Assembly (NCBI GenBank): GCA_014898415.1
Contig: RCTD01000020.1
Location: 682,001 to 746,000, forward strand
Direction: 5' to 3'
Source of the DNA: Stromatinia cepivora
Taxonomy: Eukaryota; Ascomycota; Leotiomycetes; Helotiales; Sclerotiniaceae
Length of the DNA: 64,000 nt
Notes under the pieces: model-generated
What the model was told of the DNA's origin: nothing
Database searches by the model: none
Seen by the model: only the letters and a program-made list of their open reading frames with translations
Translations under genes and position numbers: made by a program
In this document: positions 35,292 to 47,560 of the stretch, piece by piece
How positions within the stretch are numbered: position 1 is the stretch's first letter
Layout: each line of letters starts with the position of its first letter

Positions 35292-36453
35292 ATGTTCATC
35301 ACCCACCCATCCACCCCCTCAACAACCCATCACACAAAACCAACTCCCCCTCCCAATCCAAACCCAACCCCACAAATAACCCTCCTCCCCCTCACCAAGA
35401 CCGACCTCCCCCGCCTATCCCTCCTCGAACATCTAGCCTTCGAGCACGATGAATTTAGCGATTTAGCATTTGGGAAAGAAAGAGGTAGTCCCGAAGCTTT
35501 ACGGTTGAGAAGTGAACAATTGGGAAAGTTTTTGGAGAGAGGGGATTGTTGGTTTGTTAAGGCTGTTTTGAGTGGGGAGGGGAAGGAGGAGGAGGAGAAT
35601 GGGGAGGAGATTGTGGGGGTAGCGGGGTGGATGAGGGGGGTTGGGGGAGAGGGTGAGGATGATGGGGATGGAAAGCGGGAGGAGAAAGGGAAAGTACCTG
35701 GAATCCCTAAAGTAAAAACAAAAGAGGAATTAGAAAAAATTTGGGGAAAAGGGAGTAATTTCAAATTGTGTGAGGATGTTTTCGTCAGGGGGGATGAGTA
35801 TATGTTTAAAGCTTGTGGGAAGGAAAGGTGGTTGAGTATGTACATTTCATATATTTTCATTTTCCGTTGTTTCTTTTTCATCCCCTTTTCCTAATTCTAC
35901 CTTATACCTTTCTTCCTCCTTCTCTCTCTATTCTCCTACTCCATTCCATTCCACCTAACTAACACCCCTCCCAGAACTCAACATCCTCGTAATCCACCCC
36001 CGCTACCAACGCCATGGAATCGGCACCCAACTCCTCGAACAAGGATTGCGCCTCGCCGACTCCGGAGATCCCTTTCCCAATTCTTCATCCCACCCTCCTT
36101 CTCCATCCCCTCCTTCATCCACACCTTCATCCACGCCTTCATCCACGCCTTCATCCACACCTTCATCCACACCTTCTTCATCCACACCTCCTTCATCCAC
36201 ACCTCCTTCATCCACACCTTCTTCATCCACTCCTTCTTCATCCACTCCTTCTCCATCCACTCCTTCTCCACCCCCCACCCCCATCCAAGTAATCCTAGGA
36301 GCCAGTCCCTGGGGCATCGGACTATATCGAAAACACGGGTTTCAAGAAGTCCATTCGATGGATATACGATTGGATTTGTATGAGGGGGGAGAGGGCATGG
36401 GGAGAACGAGTCATGTTATTATGAGGAGGGCGCCTTGTTGTAGGGGGGTTTGA
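35292..36453 (+). CDS. GNAT acetyltransferase with internal S/T/P minisatellite
   Basis: Exons 35292-35835 and 35975-36453 give 340 residues; the 139-nt intron has GTATGT, CTAACTAAC and CAG, and it restores the frame (WLKLNILVIHP). The N-terminal half reads LLPLTKTDLPRLSLLEHLAF and WFVKAVLSG, like the first strands and helices of a GNAT fold, with acidic low-complexity insertions. The acetyl-CoA loop is HPRYQRHGIGTQLL, which fits the Q/R-x-x-G-x-G/A motif. The last fold element is IQVILGASPWGIGLYRKHGF. Between them lies a run of about 70 residues made of SSTP, SSSTP and PSSTP units. The substrate is unknown. The insertion separates two parts of one domain, so the fold must tolerate a loop there or the gene is losing function. 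Confidence 0.8.
36108..36270 (+). repeat. Coding minisatellite, 12- and 15-bp units
   Basis: Units of CTTCATCCACAC type (12 bp, encoding SSTP) change to 15-bp units (encoding SSSTP or PSSTP). All changes keep the reading frame. It lies inside exon 2 of the acetyltransferase gene. Confidence 0.85.
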
Positions 36454-36495
36454 GGGGGGTTTGAGGGGGGTTTGAGGGGAGGGGTGGGGGGAGAT
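36443..36495 (+). repeat. G-rich 11-bp tandem repeat, possible G-quadruplex
   Basis: GGGGGGTTTGA is repeated three times and is followed by GGGGAGGGGTGGGGGG. The stop codon of the acetyltransferase gene (36451-36453) is the TGA of the first unit. Four or more G-runs with short loops are a classical quadruplex pattern. Confidence 0.75.
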
Positions 36496-37489
36496 GATAG
36501 ATGATAGAAGATGGGGAGAAGGGAGGATGGAAACAGCATAAAAAAATTTGTTTTTATGCTGGGAGTTTAAATTAACAGAGAGGGATAAAGGTAGAGGCTA
36601 AGTGGAGATGAAAGGAAGAGCTTTAGTTGGATATCCGATTAATAGATTAATAGATTTGTAATTTTTATAATTTTATATTGTTTCTACAATCCGACTCACT
36701 ATTGGAGTACAGTACTATCTACGTACCTACCTACTCTACATATACTTTCCTTCGATATCTTGCCTACAAGGCTAAAAATTGTGATCTTCAACCTCAAAAA
36801 AAGCTCCAACCCTCTAATGCGAAATTTTCCTCGTTATGGCTATACATATTGTATGTTGTAGTAACTGTGCAAATCTCATCCACATTCACGTCCAATTCAC
36901 ATCCAAATAGATCAAACAAACATCTATTAATCCAAAAATCCTTTAATTCATCTACACGCTACGCCATACTCGCTATGCTGACCAGAATCATGAGAGTCCC
37001 CGAGTTTATTATCTGTCTCTAGTTATCTTTTAGTATTCATTTCTTCATTCATCCTCCTTCATCCCCTATTCGTCTTTCCATCCCCTCTCCCTCTCCATCC
37101 ATACCTTCATCACCTCCCAAACCTCATCCCCACGCTCCCCCAAATCCAAAATAACCAATCAAAGCAACCCATGCTATTGAAGAAAAAACACAGATTAACT
37201 AATCCTTCAAGTTTCTCATATCTGCAAATCCCATCCCATTTCTCCATTCATAATATCCATCTGCACCTATCCGTACCATCCATCTTCCCTTTAAAAATTC
37301 CTTACTGTTCCCACTATGTAAATACAATTGATTGCCCGTCGGCTATAGCTTTTTGATGAGGAAATGGGAATGGATGGTTGACAGATGCCTGTGTAGCAGC
37401 ACACTGCATGTCATTTTGGTCCACTTCATCACATGTCCATCTCCATGTCTCTCCAATTTCCCCTTCCTTCATCCCAAGATGATCATCCT
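36454..37489. other. Convergent intergenic region
   Basis: This is the 3' flank of the acetyltransferase gene and of rtf1. Beyond the G-rich repeat at its left edge I see no gene or repeat worth naming. Confidence 0.5.
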
Positions 37490-39504
37490 TTACAACTCCA
37501 AATCATCACTAATACCAATATCGATACTAGCAATAATATCATCATCCATCAAAGGTCTTCTGAATCCAGGAACTCCACCCTTCAAAGTCGTCTGCAGCTT
37601 ACTGAAATTCGGTACCGGTAGCGCATCTTTCTTAGCAGCAAGTTTAGGGGTATTATTGGTCGAAGTACCACTGACTGGAGTAGCAGTTGCACTATCTTTA
37701 CCGCCAGTATGATCATGTTTGAAAGTAGCACGAGTTTTGACACGTCTTGAGTGATCTTCATCGACTATTTCTCCACGAGCAATCGCCGCTTCAGCTTGTC
37801 GAGCTGCACGACGTTCATTAATTTGTGCTTGTCGTACTTCCTCGATATTTTTGCGACGATTTAATCGGTTTAATTCGGCAAGTCGATCTTGTTGCGAGTG
37901 AACCATCTTTTTTGGAGTTGATTTGAGAGTGGTACCATAAGCCAGTTTGGAATTTTCGAGTGCTTCAAGTTCTGAACGATACTTCTCTTCCATTTCGGTA
38001 TTGCCAAGGGCTTTCTGCTCCTTTATAGCATTGGTAAGACGCACGCGTTCGGTTGCATTCCACTTTTCGGTCAACACCCCGGATTTTTTCAACTTCTCTT
38101 GTAGCTCAGCTTCAGTCCAGGGTCTGTTGACAAGAGCATTAATTTCTGCACACTTTTGCATCAACTTTGGTTTTGTTGGAATAGGTATGCCATCAGCAAT
38201 ACAATTTTGCTTATATCTTTGCCATTCAGCCTCTGTAAATCGAGAATCTGAACAAGCGATGAATGGCCACGATCTCTCAGATTTACCATGTGCAGCAATC
38301 ACATATTGTGTTGTCGAGAATTGCTTTCCATTACTAGACATCATAGCGTATGGTTTATCTTCTTTGAAACCTAAGGTAGAGTTAGCGTGATTGTCGTAAT
38401 AATAGATGTGATGTATCAACCTTTAACAAGCCCCATGCGATAAAGGTTTTGGTTTGTCTCCTTATCAACACCAATATTTACTCGAACAAAGCATCCAGTA
38501 ATAGCTTCATCAAACCCAGGATAAAAGCAGACCATGGCAAATCTACTTCTACCAACTCGAACTCGTTCAAGATCGTAGAGCACTGCTGGCTCTGCATCCC
38601 GATAATCTGGAGATGCAGACCTCTTTTTTGACTTTGATGCTGTCCATTCAACCTCACTATCTCCATCATCATCGTCATCTGAATAATCGTCACGGGCATC
38701 TCTTCGACCATCATCCCCACGGCGCTCCTTGTCTTGATCGCGACGACGTTGTCGATCGTTTTTCTCAGCTCTTGCACGCTTGAGACTGTCAATTCCAGTG
38801 CTAGCTTCTCCAACCTTTCCACCACCAAGCTTGGTACGTTGGCGAGATGTTTTGCGCTGGTTCTCATCCAAATCCGCAGTACCTGCCTTGCGCTTCTTGT
38901 CCGCCTTCTTATTCTCTGCATCCCGGGCATTTAACAATTGACGAAGTGCTCTATTTTGTCGATCCCTTTCAATCTCTTGGGCACGATCAGCTAAGACTTG
39001 CTCACGTTGAATTTCAGGCATAGACATAATGCTTGCTTTATCGGCTGCATTCATGAAACGACCTTCGAGAGGATATCGATCAGCATCATCGCGAAAACTT
39101 GGGCCGTCGGAATCGGAATCAGATTCATCCATTGGAGCTGATCGTTCCGAACGAACAGATTCATCACCAGAAGAGCTGTTCTAAAATATTAGCACAATAT
39201 CTAGCTGCGTATGAATATTGTAGAAACATCTCATAATATAAATTCCCGCGCATTTGTGACAAGATGGAATATATGACATCAGATGATCGTCATAGTAGAA
39301 GAGAACTTACGCTTCGCCTTCTTCCTCAGAATCATCGTTTCGTCTACCTCCCTTCTTTCCACCTTTCTTTGCTGCGCTCTTTACCGCACCATTACGATCA
39401 GGCGATGAAGAATTGTGTCTTCCTCCGTCATTTGTTGCGACCTGCTCTTCTCCAGAAGAATCATCTCCTGCAAGAGCGAGAAGTTCATCATCGATATCCG
39501 CCAT
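37490..39504 (-). CDS. rtf1: Rtf1, Paf1-complex subunit (Plus3 domain)
   Basis: Exons 39311-39504, 38421-39175 and 37490-38370 give 609 residues. Rtf1 belongs to the Paf1 elongation complex; it binds Spt5 through its Plus3 domain and stimulates H2B ubiquitination through its histone-modification domain. The N-terminus MADIDDELLALAGDD is family-typical. An acidic and then basic linker follows, with RDDADRYPLEGRFMNAAD and RAQEIERDRQN (about residues 85-140). The Plus3 domain spans about 255-385, starting AVLYDLERVRVGRSRF and crossing the second splice at LYRMGLVKG. A coiled coil (ERVRLTNAIKEQKALGNTEM, then LNRLNRRKNIEEVR) follows. The first intron (135 nt) uses the second of two AGs, and the second intron has an unusual GTTGAT donor. 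The gene is divergent from coq7. Confidence 0.93.
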
Positions 39505-40035
39505 TGTATTATCCCGTTAGTAATAAGTTTCAGTGTATGTTGATTTGCGTTTGAGGGTTAAAGGACTTCGAATTGCGTATTGTAGAAGGAAGTAATTCTA
39601 AATAAACACGAGCGAAACAGATGGAGGCGCGCAATTTGGGGATTATCCAAAGCTATGGTGTTGAGGAATATTATGTATTGAATTGAAAGTATATGGTGTA
39701 TGCGAGAGGTAAGAAGAAAAAGAAAATCTAGTGTTTCTTCCGAAATATGTTTAAATGATTGAGTGGTTGAAAAATAGTGAATTGATATATTTTGTGAACA
39801 TTGACAATTCAGCCGCCTCTCCTTTGATAGAACATTAGCGTGAAATCTAGCGCGATGTCGCTTAGGTCATGATTGGCGATAACGTAATGATAAGGCACAT
39901 TCTTGCACTAAATGAACTAGGCGTCATGGAAGTGAGGTATGAAACTATTTCGTGATTATTTTGTATAGTATATATTTCCAATCTCATTGTAATTTTATAT
40001 TAGACTTCTAGACAACTTCCTATCCCATCACCAAA
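39505..40035. promoter_or_regulatory. Divergent upstream region, rtf1 / coq7
   Basis: This is 531 bp between divergent start codons. No specific site is supported. Confidence 0.35.
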
Positions 40036-40881
40036 ATGAATACATATAGACTTTCCCCTCGTTATGTTCGATCTCTTTTAACAACCCAATCGCCCCCCTA
40101 CGATTTCCTAGTTCCAAGCTTCACAAATTTCCCCAGACCACCACGCAAAATTCGGCATCTCTCCACAACCCCTCGATCATTCTCTGCCTCTGCCACTGCC
40201 CCTCCACTCAACCCTCAAAATATAAATGAACACCACACCCCCAATCCATCCCACCCAGCTCCTCGAGCAGGCGCAGAAGCAATCAACGATGCAACCCCCA
40301 CAAAGAAACCCCTAACCCAAGCGCAAAAAGATTTCCTCACCAGCGCCCTGCGCGTTAACCAAGCCGGCGAGCTCGCCGCAACTCTCATCTACACCGCACA
40401 AACACCTCCTATAACGAATGCACACCCGCATTTACGTCCCCTCATGGCCCACATGTATGATCAAGAAGCCGGTCATTTCAAAACATTCAACCATCTGCTC
40501 GCAAAACATCGAATTCGCCCCACTGCGTTGACTCCCATGTGGTCACTGGCTGCTTCGGCGCTAGGTTGGGGTACTGGTTTGATGGGTCGCGAAGCAGCGA
40601 TGGCTTGTACGGAGGCTGTGGAAACGGAGATTGGTACACATTATAATGAGCAAGTTCAAGTGTTGTTGGAGATGCAGGAGCAGATGGAGGCTCGGGGCGA
40701 GGAGCTGGGAGAAGAGTTGACGGAGTTATTGGAAACAATTAGAAGGATACGAGATGAAGAATTAGAGCATTTGGATCATGCGGTTGAGCATGATGCAAAG
40801 AAAGCTGTGCCCCATGAACTATTAACTGGCGTCATTAGAGCGGGATGTAGAGGGGCAATATGGGTTAGTGAGAGGGTATGA
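40036..40881 (+). CDS. coq7: Coq7, 5-demethoxyubiquinone hydroxylase
   Basis: This is a single exon of 281 residues. The enzyme adds the hydroxyl group in the penultimate step of ubiquinone synthesis on the matrix side of the inner mitochondrial membrane. The first 60 residues are rich in R, S and T without acids (MNTYRLSPRYVRSLL), as in a mitochondrial presequence. The di-iron ligands appear in AGELAATLIYTAQ, YDQEAGHFKTF (E-x-x-H), EAVETEIGTHYNEQ and RDEELEHLDHAVEHD (E-x-x-H). Residues GWGTGLMGREAAMACTEAVE form the hydrophobic central helix. Length is slightly above yeast Coq7 because of the proline-rich linker (about 45-85). Confidence 0.94.
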   Translation: MNTYRLSPRYVRSLLTTQSPPYDFLVPSFTNFPRPPRKIRHLSTTPRSFSASATAPPLNPQNINEHHTPNPSHPAPRAGAEAINDATPTKKPLTQAQKDFLTSALRVNQAGELAATLIYTAQTPPITNAHPHLRPLMAHMYDQEAGHFKTFNHLLAKHRIRPTALTPMWSLAASALGWGTGLMGREAAMACTEAVETEIGTHYNEQVQVLLEMQEQMEARGEELGEELTELLETIRRIRDEELEHLDHAVEHDAKKAVPHELLTGVIRAGCRGAIWVSERV

Positions 40882-41181
40882 TGTGATGTTCGATAATTGT
40901 ATGAGTATTGGGTATACACTGTTGCACGGAGTAGCAGGGTTGATGTGTGGCAGAGTGATGAAGAAACTGTTACGATTAATCTAAGTATAGTACATGTAGT
41001 ACCTTTTTTTCCGACCAAATAGACCACTGAAATGAAAGAACTCCAATCTCCCTTACTTTCTTCTTATGCAGAAATCTGTACGGAAACGCCATCCCATGTG
41101 AATGCTCCTCTTTGTTATGTTATAAGCTGTACACAAATGAAATGAAATATACAAGGCGCTCTCTGGCGTTGCCATTAAATA
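40882..41181. other. Short convergent 3' region, coq7 / phospholipase D
   Basis: Exactly 300 bp between the two gene ends. Nothing else is visible. Confidence 0.5.
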
Positions 41182-44100
41182 CTAGTTACTGTTTCACGGG
41201 TTAGCGAGTGGAGATTATGATTGTTAAGAGACCATCAACTTACTAAATTTGTAAAGGAGCAACTTGGTCGACCTGGTAAAGCCAATTGGAGTTGAGTTCT
41301 TCCCTAATAAGCCAATCATAAGGGAACACAACAATATGACCTTGAATCATTGCCAATAGATCCTCAACATCCTCTTTAGGAAGTAGATCATCACTTCCTG
41401 AGAATCCTTTGCGGCTACCCCTCGTGGTACCGCGACGTCTCTTCCTGACTGATCCAGATTGATTCATAGCACTGCTATTCTCCCTTCTATCGCCGCTGGG
41501 TGTTGGCGTCGCAGAGAAGGTAGTTTTGCGAGTACTAGCTTGAGAGGTCGTCCCATTAGTTGGAGGGACACCCAAAGCAGTAGCGTCGAGAGCAGGGAAT
41601 GCTTCACTTCCTGCTGGTTCAGAGGTCGCTTCATTACGAGCAGCGGCTTTCTCATCAACACCATCATATTGACCCAATCGATTCTCGTCAGATGTGTTAT
41701 TAGCCCGAGCATCATGTTCAGCATTGGCGCTAGCAACCCATTCAGATGCGGTTCCGAGGGGATGGGTACCGGCTTGACTATTAGGTTTTAACTTCTCCGA
41801 GACAGGGTTTCCTGGACCAACAGAGCTTGAACCTGGAGGTCCAGGTCGATCTTGTCCCTCACGCTCATTAGTTTTTCCACCTCCTTGTTCTTGTACAAAT
41901 CTTTCCGCGTAGGCAACAAAGTCTCTATACTCATGCCAGTTGGTAACTTCGCTATCTGGATTACACCTGAAAACTCTTCGATAGATCTTAGTATTGTTTT
42001 CGGCGATTTGTTGCCATATCTCATCCGCAAAAGCATCATTTAATGGATCACGCATACAGTCCTTGTGTACTTGAGCCATCTTAATATCAGCCGTCAATGG
42101 ATTGAAAGGTTTGTGTGCAGGATTTCCGGAGGCATCTATGATTATAGGCGGGCCACCAATATCGGTATCATCCGCGATTGGTAATGCCGGTAATTGGGAA
42201 AGCTGGGGAAGACCAAGCTGCTCTGTCGTTCTTCTTGGAAAAGGAGGCGCAGGTGGTAAGCCATTGTAGCCGTCTCCACTATCAGAGCTGTTCCTCCGTG
42301 GTTGTGGTACGGATCGTGAATGGGGTCTTTTAGGGTGATTCAGCGTGCCCTTGCCTTCCGGGGCAACATCAGCGACTAACACCTCACGACCACCTTCGAC
42401 AAGAACAGAATCTCTACCCCTCGTTTGTCCTGTTTGCGATAGCGATTTCAATTTGTCGACTCCATCACCATCCACATCTGCTGCATGAGCTGCGTTGTTT
42501 GTGACTCTCTTATCCGTGGTAAGTGGCTTTAGTCTATCAGGCTGTATGTTAGGATTGCCTGCTTGCTCCCAATCAACGTCATGATTGAAGCTGCGTAAAT
42601 TTTCATTCAAGGCAACACGTGTAGAGAATTCATTAGAGACTCCTTTAGCCGGCGATGGGCTACTGCCACTACCTTCTTCTTCTTCGTCGTCATATATGCC
42701 ATCCATCTGTGCTTTAAACTCTTCTTCTCCACGGTCCAATTCATGAGTCTTTTCTTCTTCCATAATCTCATCCACATCCAATCCCAAATGTTCTCTCATA
42801 AGGCGCATGCGTAATTCATGGGCAAACTTTCCGACAAGATATGGTTTCCCATCCATTGTTGACCATATCATATCAGTATCTCGAACAACTGCTGCGGTTT
42901 CCGAGTCTCTGTTACCCAACATAGATCTCTCGTTGATATTAGCAGAGCCAATTAGAGCAATTCTGTCATCAACGATAATAACCTTGGCGTGAATGTACAA
43001 TTGTTCAGTGACGATTATCTTCTTTGGTCCAATCCGGCCCCATGTTCTTAAACTGTAGAATTGTACAAACTCTTCCGGGTCAATACCTTGACTCTTTAAT
43101 CTACCAAAGATAGATCCATCGCCACGACAAATACTTCGGAATTGACATTGCATAATTAAGCGTACACTTGTTCCCTCTGGCTCATCCACTGTATTCTGGA
43201 ATCCAGGCATGAGTGGTATGAGGATCATACATCTCCAGCTTTCATTGTTTCGATAGGCGCGTATGGCACGCTCTACAATTGCATCACCAATCTTGTTGAC
43301 AATCTTGACATTCATCGTCTCACAGCTTGTGATGAAAAATTGATTCTCCATGTAGACGAAATGATCTGACTCTTCAATCATCTTGCAATAAGCAGTCATG
43401 ATACTATGTTCGGTATCCATGAGACCTAGAGACCAATCGCAAGCAGAGCGTAAGATCTGCACTTCACAAGTTCCAGTGAGACCAAGGTTCTCCAACTCGG
43501 CCTGATTGTAATCAGGAGGCGGGAGGAGGAAAGGAGTTGGTCTTGTAGGTGTGCGACCTCGAAGCACATAGTTCCATCTTTGCACAAAGTGTCTAGTCAG
43601 ATCTCTAGCAGGTTGACCGGCGACTTGCATAGCAACATCGTGCCAAGGCATCCGAGGAGTCTTTGAACGATCATACATTTCTGCATAAGGTTCATTGAGT
43701 TTGTAGAAATCTTGAACACGAGGGTTGGAGTAGTCTTTTCCAGGCCAAAGCTGACAATGATCGGCATCTTTGGGCAAATCGGAATGCTCGAAACCTGTAG
43801 GTTTATCATCCACCACAGTGTGCTGGGGTGTATCCCAACGACCAAAGCAAAGATCAATACCTCCCACAAAGGCAACTATGTGATCAACGATACAGATCTT
43901 TTCGTGATGCGCAAAGAAGAATTGATTTTTCTTGAACTGATTAGGTGATCTTTGCACGAATATGTTTGGATGCAAATCCAACATAGAGAACTTTGTGAAC
44001 TCAGAATCGATAGGAATGGCAGCTTCAACGTTTCTGTAAACAATGATAAAAACCTTGACTCCTTCCCTTGCTTTCCTCTGTAGCAAACGATCAAGTCGCC

Positions 44101-46645
44101 ATTTCTGACTGATAGCAGCAGGTCTTCGCATATATAACTGAGGACTGAGCCACCAATCATGAATATATATCACATCCTTGGCTTCATTGATTGCTCGAGA
44201 AACGTTCCACATATAGTCACGACCATCCACGAGCCATTGCGCCGTCACTCCGGTTCTCACTGGTGCAAAACTGCCAAACCTATGTTCCTTTGCCCATGGT
44301 GTGTTAGCCGCCATGAATTTCAACGAGTCCTCGAATTGTCTGAGCTGGCGTTCGTTCTTGGCCAGTAACTTTATCTTGCGCTCGGAATTCTGAAGTTTAA
44401 GAGCGTGGTGTTGAGGGTGCTTAGCAGATCTACCTGCTTGTGAAACTTCATCTTTCGCTCTCTCTTTCTCTTTCCCTTTGCCCATTTCAGATATCTTTCT
44501 CCTCTTCTTCTGTATTTCAAACTTTCCATCCACCAAATACACATCATAGATGTGCATATTTTCTGGCGACTCAACACACACAAGATAACTGTGCCTGACC
44601 AAAAACCATTTTGGAGAATGACGTTGAAAAAAGTTATTAGGGGTAAGTATTCTCCTCACATCCAAACCCTTTGCCGATTGAATAGCGAGGTAACCCTCCT
44701 TTCCATGATAGCTGCCCTCAGCAGCCAAGCGGACTCCCATCGAGGATAACTCCAAAAACCTGCAAAGACGATTGCTGTCCGCTCTAAATATGAGCCATCG
44801 AATCATCTCTTGAAGGTATTGTTCTATTCTCTTTCGCTGACGTTCATTGAATATCCTCTTCTGCTTTTCGGCACTGACTGCATTCCCGCTAGTATCCAAG
44901 ATGGCACGGGTACTTTTCCGGGCCGCACTTATGGATGGACGCCTCTTGACCTTCCGTTTTGGTTCTGCTTCACTTTGAGTGGCCTCGCCATGGGTTGCCT
45001 CGGCCGCGGTTTCGTCCACACGAACGTTGTCGGCCTCATCTTCATCACTTTCCCCTAGACCTCGAACACCTCTGAAATAAGGGAATGCAGACTTTGGGAA
45101 CCTCGGTTGCTTTGGTCGTGCATGGGCTTCATTCCCTATGTACTTATCACTGCTTCCTTGAAGCTTATAGCGTAAATGTAAGTTAGCAAAGTCCTTGAGA
45201 GAACGATGAATTACCCATTTCATTCGGTTTGGACCACTTCCATATTCAAGCTCAATTCGGAAAACAAGATGTCTTTCTGTGTCGTCGGCATCCTCATCGG
45301 TGGGTTTGCTGTCTGTAATTTCAATCTTAAGCTGCTCAAGAAGAACTGGGATTCGTTTGTTTCCATGTTCATCTCGTTGCATCATGCTAGCAATCATAAG
45401 TACTGCTGGAGTTACAGCTCTTAATTCCGCCATGAGTTCAGTAGATTTAAGATAATCGATCTTGTCTTCCTTTTTTCCTTTGCTGGCGAAGAATTTCATG
45501 CTATGCTTTAACATCCGCCATTTTTGAGTTCCAAAGGTGCTAGCTCTTTCTGCACCAAAATATGGTCTTCTAGGTGTCTGCGCTTCACCCTCACTTTGGC
45601 CCCCAAGTCCTGTCATTCTTCTGAATTGACTTGGTCGTTTTGATCTTGCACCATCATTTGCAAAATCTTGTGCTTGTGGTGAATTATCGGCAATTAACCC
45701 TCGACCTGGCATCCATGAACTCCCTCGTCGCCATGCACTTTGCCTTGCAAAACGATCACGCCCTTCCCCTTCCGACAGATGACCCCTTTGTTCTAAAGAC
45801 CCATCCGTTGCACGTCTTCCCAAGAAAAATGACCTATTCCCGCTCGGAGAATCTGATGGCCCAGGGCCACGAATTCTTGGTGTGTTGGGTACACTCTCTT
45901 CTTCTTGTGGTCGTCTAGTTCTACGTTTCCTTCTTATACGCGCTGGTTGATTGAATGGTCCCTCATCGGCGGTTTCTTCTGCATCAGCATCACTACTTTC
46001 CTCATGTAATGTTTGTGGGATATTCGTAGGAATTGGTGTTGTTCCCAGTCCTTCATCGAAATAATTCGTGGGGGTGCTTTGACTTCTGCCATGTCCCTGC
46101 ATTCCACTTGGGGTAGCCAACGCCTTCAATTTTGACATTAAAGATGCACCTCTCCTATCTTTCGCAGGTGTATCAATATCTTCCACACCCCATGAATCTT
46201 GTCGTGCAGAACTGGAAGGCTCGACAGTAGTCATATCTCTTGCGAACGATACACTACGTCTGCCGGGCGGAGTTGATATGCCGTTTATTGTGGAGTGGCT
46301 CTCGTGAGGAAATGAAGATGGGGGAGGAACAGGGGAAAAGCCGGTGGCCGCATTGTTGGCAGATATTCCAGGAGAGGTAGCATCAGATGTAGAGACTATG
46401 GGGGTGCTGTGTGGGATACCGCCATTCATATAATCAACTGCCTCATCAGACACACTGCTCGTAATTCCATTCGAGGTTGATGTAGGTATAGCCAGGTTGA
46501 GTGAAGTCCCAAGCCTCTCAGAGCTCACAGTTTGTACACCCGATGGTCGTACAGCCGCTGCTCCATTTCTAAAAGTATTTACGGGCGATTGCGAGCGGGG
46601 AGTTCGTGTAGATGGTGAAATCGAGTCTGTTGTGCTTTGTGCCAT
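41182..46645 (-). CDS. pld1: Phospholipase D (PX-PH type)
   Basis: Exon 41244-46645 joins a seven-base last exon 41182-41188 in the preferred model, giving 1802 residues; reading straight through gives 1800 with a TAG at 41243-41245. The enzyme hydrolyses phosphatidylcholine to phosphatidic acid in membrane traffic and signalling. The N-terminal 400 residues are disordered and S/T/P-rich. A PX-like region (LVFRIELEYGSGPNRMKWVI, DFANLHLRYKLQG) and a PH-like region (EGYLAIQSAKGLDVRRI) follow. The two HKD sites are HHEKICIVDH at about residue 918 and HAKVIIVDDRIALIGSANIN at about 1220. The C-terminal part after about 1350 is disordered and acidic or proline-rich up to the conserved tail DLLAMIQGHIVVFPYDWLIR. 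Length is typical of filamentous-fungal Spo14-like enzymes. Confidence 0.93.
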
Positions 46646-47560
46646 TGTGAACTCTTAATCCAAGTAATGAGACTCTTTTCGGAAGTGATCTCAATTTCCG
46701 ATAAGGCGAGTCCTGTTAGGACAATATCGTGATGTTAATTGTATATCGCAAAGTTCATTGTGAGCAATCAACTACTAGGTATGTCGTAACTTGTAAAAGT
46801 TTTAATCGATCCCTCAATGCAATGTTGAAAGTATCAAGGGTGTCCGAGTCTGTTGATATGGAGGAACCGAGGATCCTGCGGTCAGTGATTGTTTCCACTG
46901 CAATTAATTGACTTACTTGTAAGGTAACACAAGTAGGTGGTAAACAGAGAAATAAACTTGTTGTTATATCAGTTTAAAGAATGCAAAAGATTTGACAATT
47001 GAAAATGTTTCTTAAGGTAAAAAAGTGTATAGTTGTAATGCGTTCAGGGTCTTTTTTTTCGAGTTATCGTATCCAGGTTTATTGTATTTCAAAAAATAGG
47101 GATCCCCAATTCCAATCTCCCAGGGGCTAATAAACACATAGGAAATGACGTTTAACTAGGGGTCACCGTAGATCGATCCCCTTTATTGTTATCATTTTAT
47201 GCCGCGCTTTCTGCTTTCTTCGCCTTCTAGAAAGAAATATATAAATAAAAAAAACTACGCATTCTTCTATTATTTCTTTCCTTGATGATATGGATTTTGA
47301 TTAGATTCTGGGGAAGATATACCTAGTATTCTATATATACTCAAACTACCTATGAACTACATACTTATATTGACTAATTCAAGCAGAGCCCTTGTCATGA
47401 GTGGAGTTGAAGATCTAAAAGATGTTGCATTGCATTCACAACCCCACTTTCCTCTACCTACCTACACCACCTTGGCAAGACTTAGCATTCCCATCCAAGC
47501 TTCAATATCAATAGTATTGTTCATACTCGAGTTGAGTATTCGCTTCAAAGTTCCAACATC
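46646..47560. promoter_or_regulatory. Divergent upstream region, pld1 / hydrolase
   Basis: This is 915 bp between divergent start codons. No gene is visible, and I cannot name a regulatory site. Confidence 0.35.

Noticed and set aside
35978..36317. Minus-strand and alternative-frame repeats of valine, aspartate, glycine or tryptophan, methionine and lysine
   Set aside because: They are translations of the acetyltransferase minisatellite in the wrong frames.
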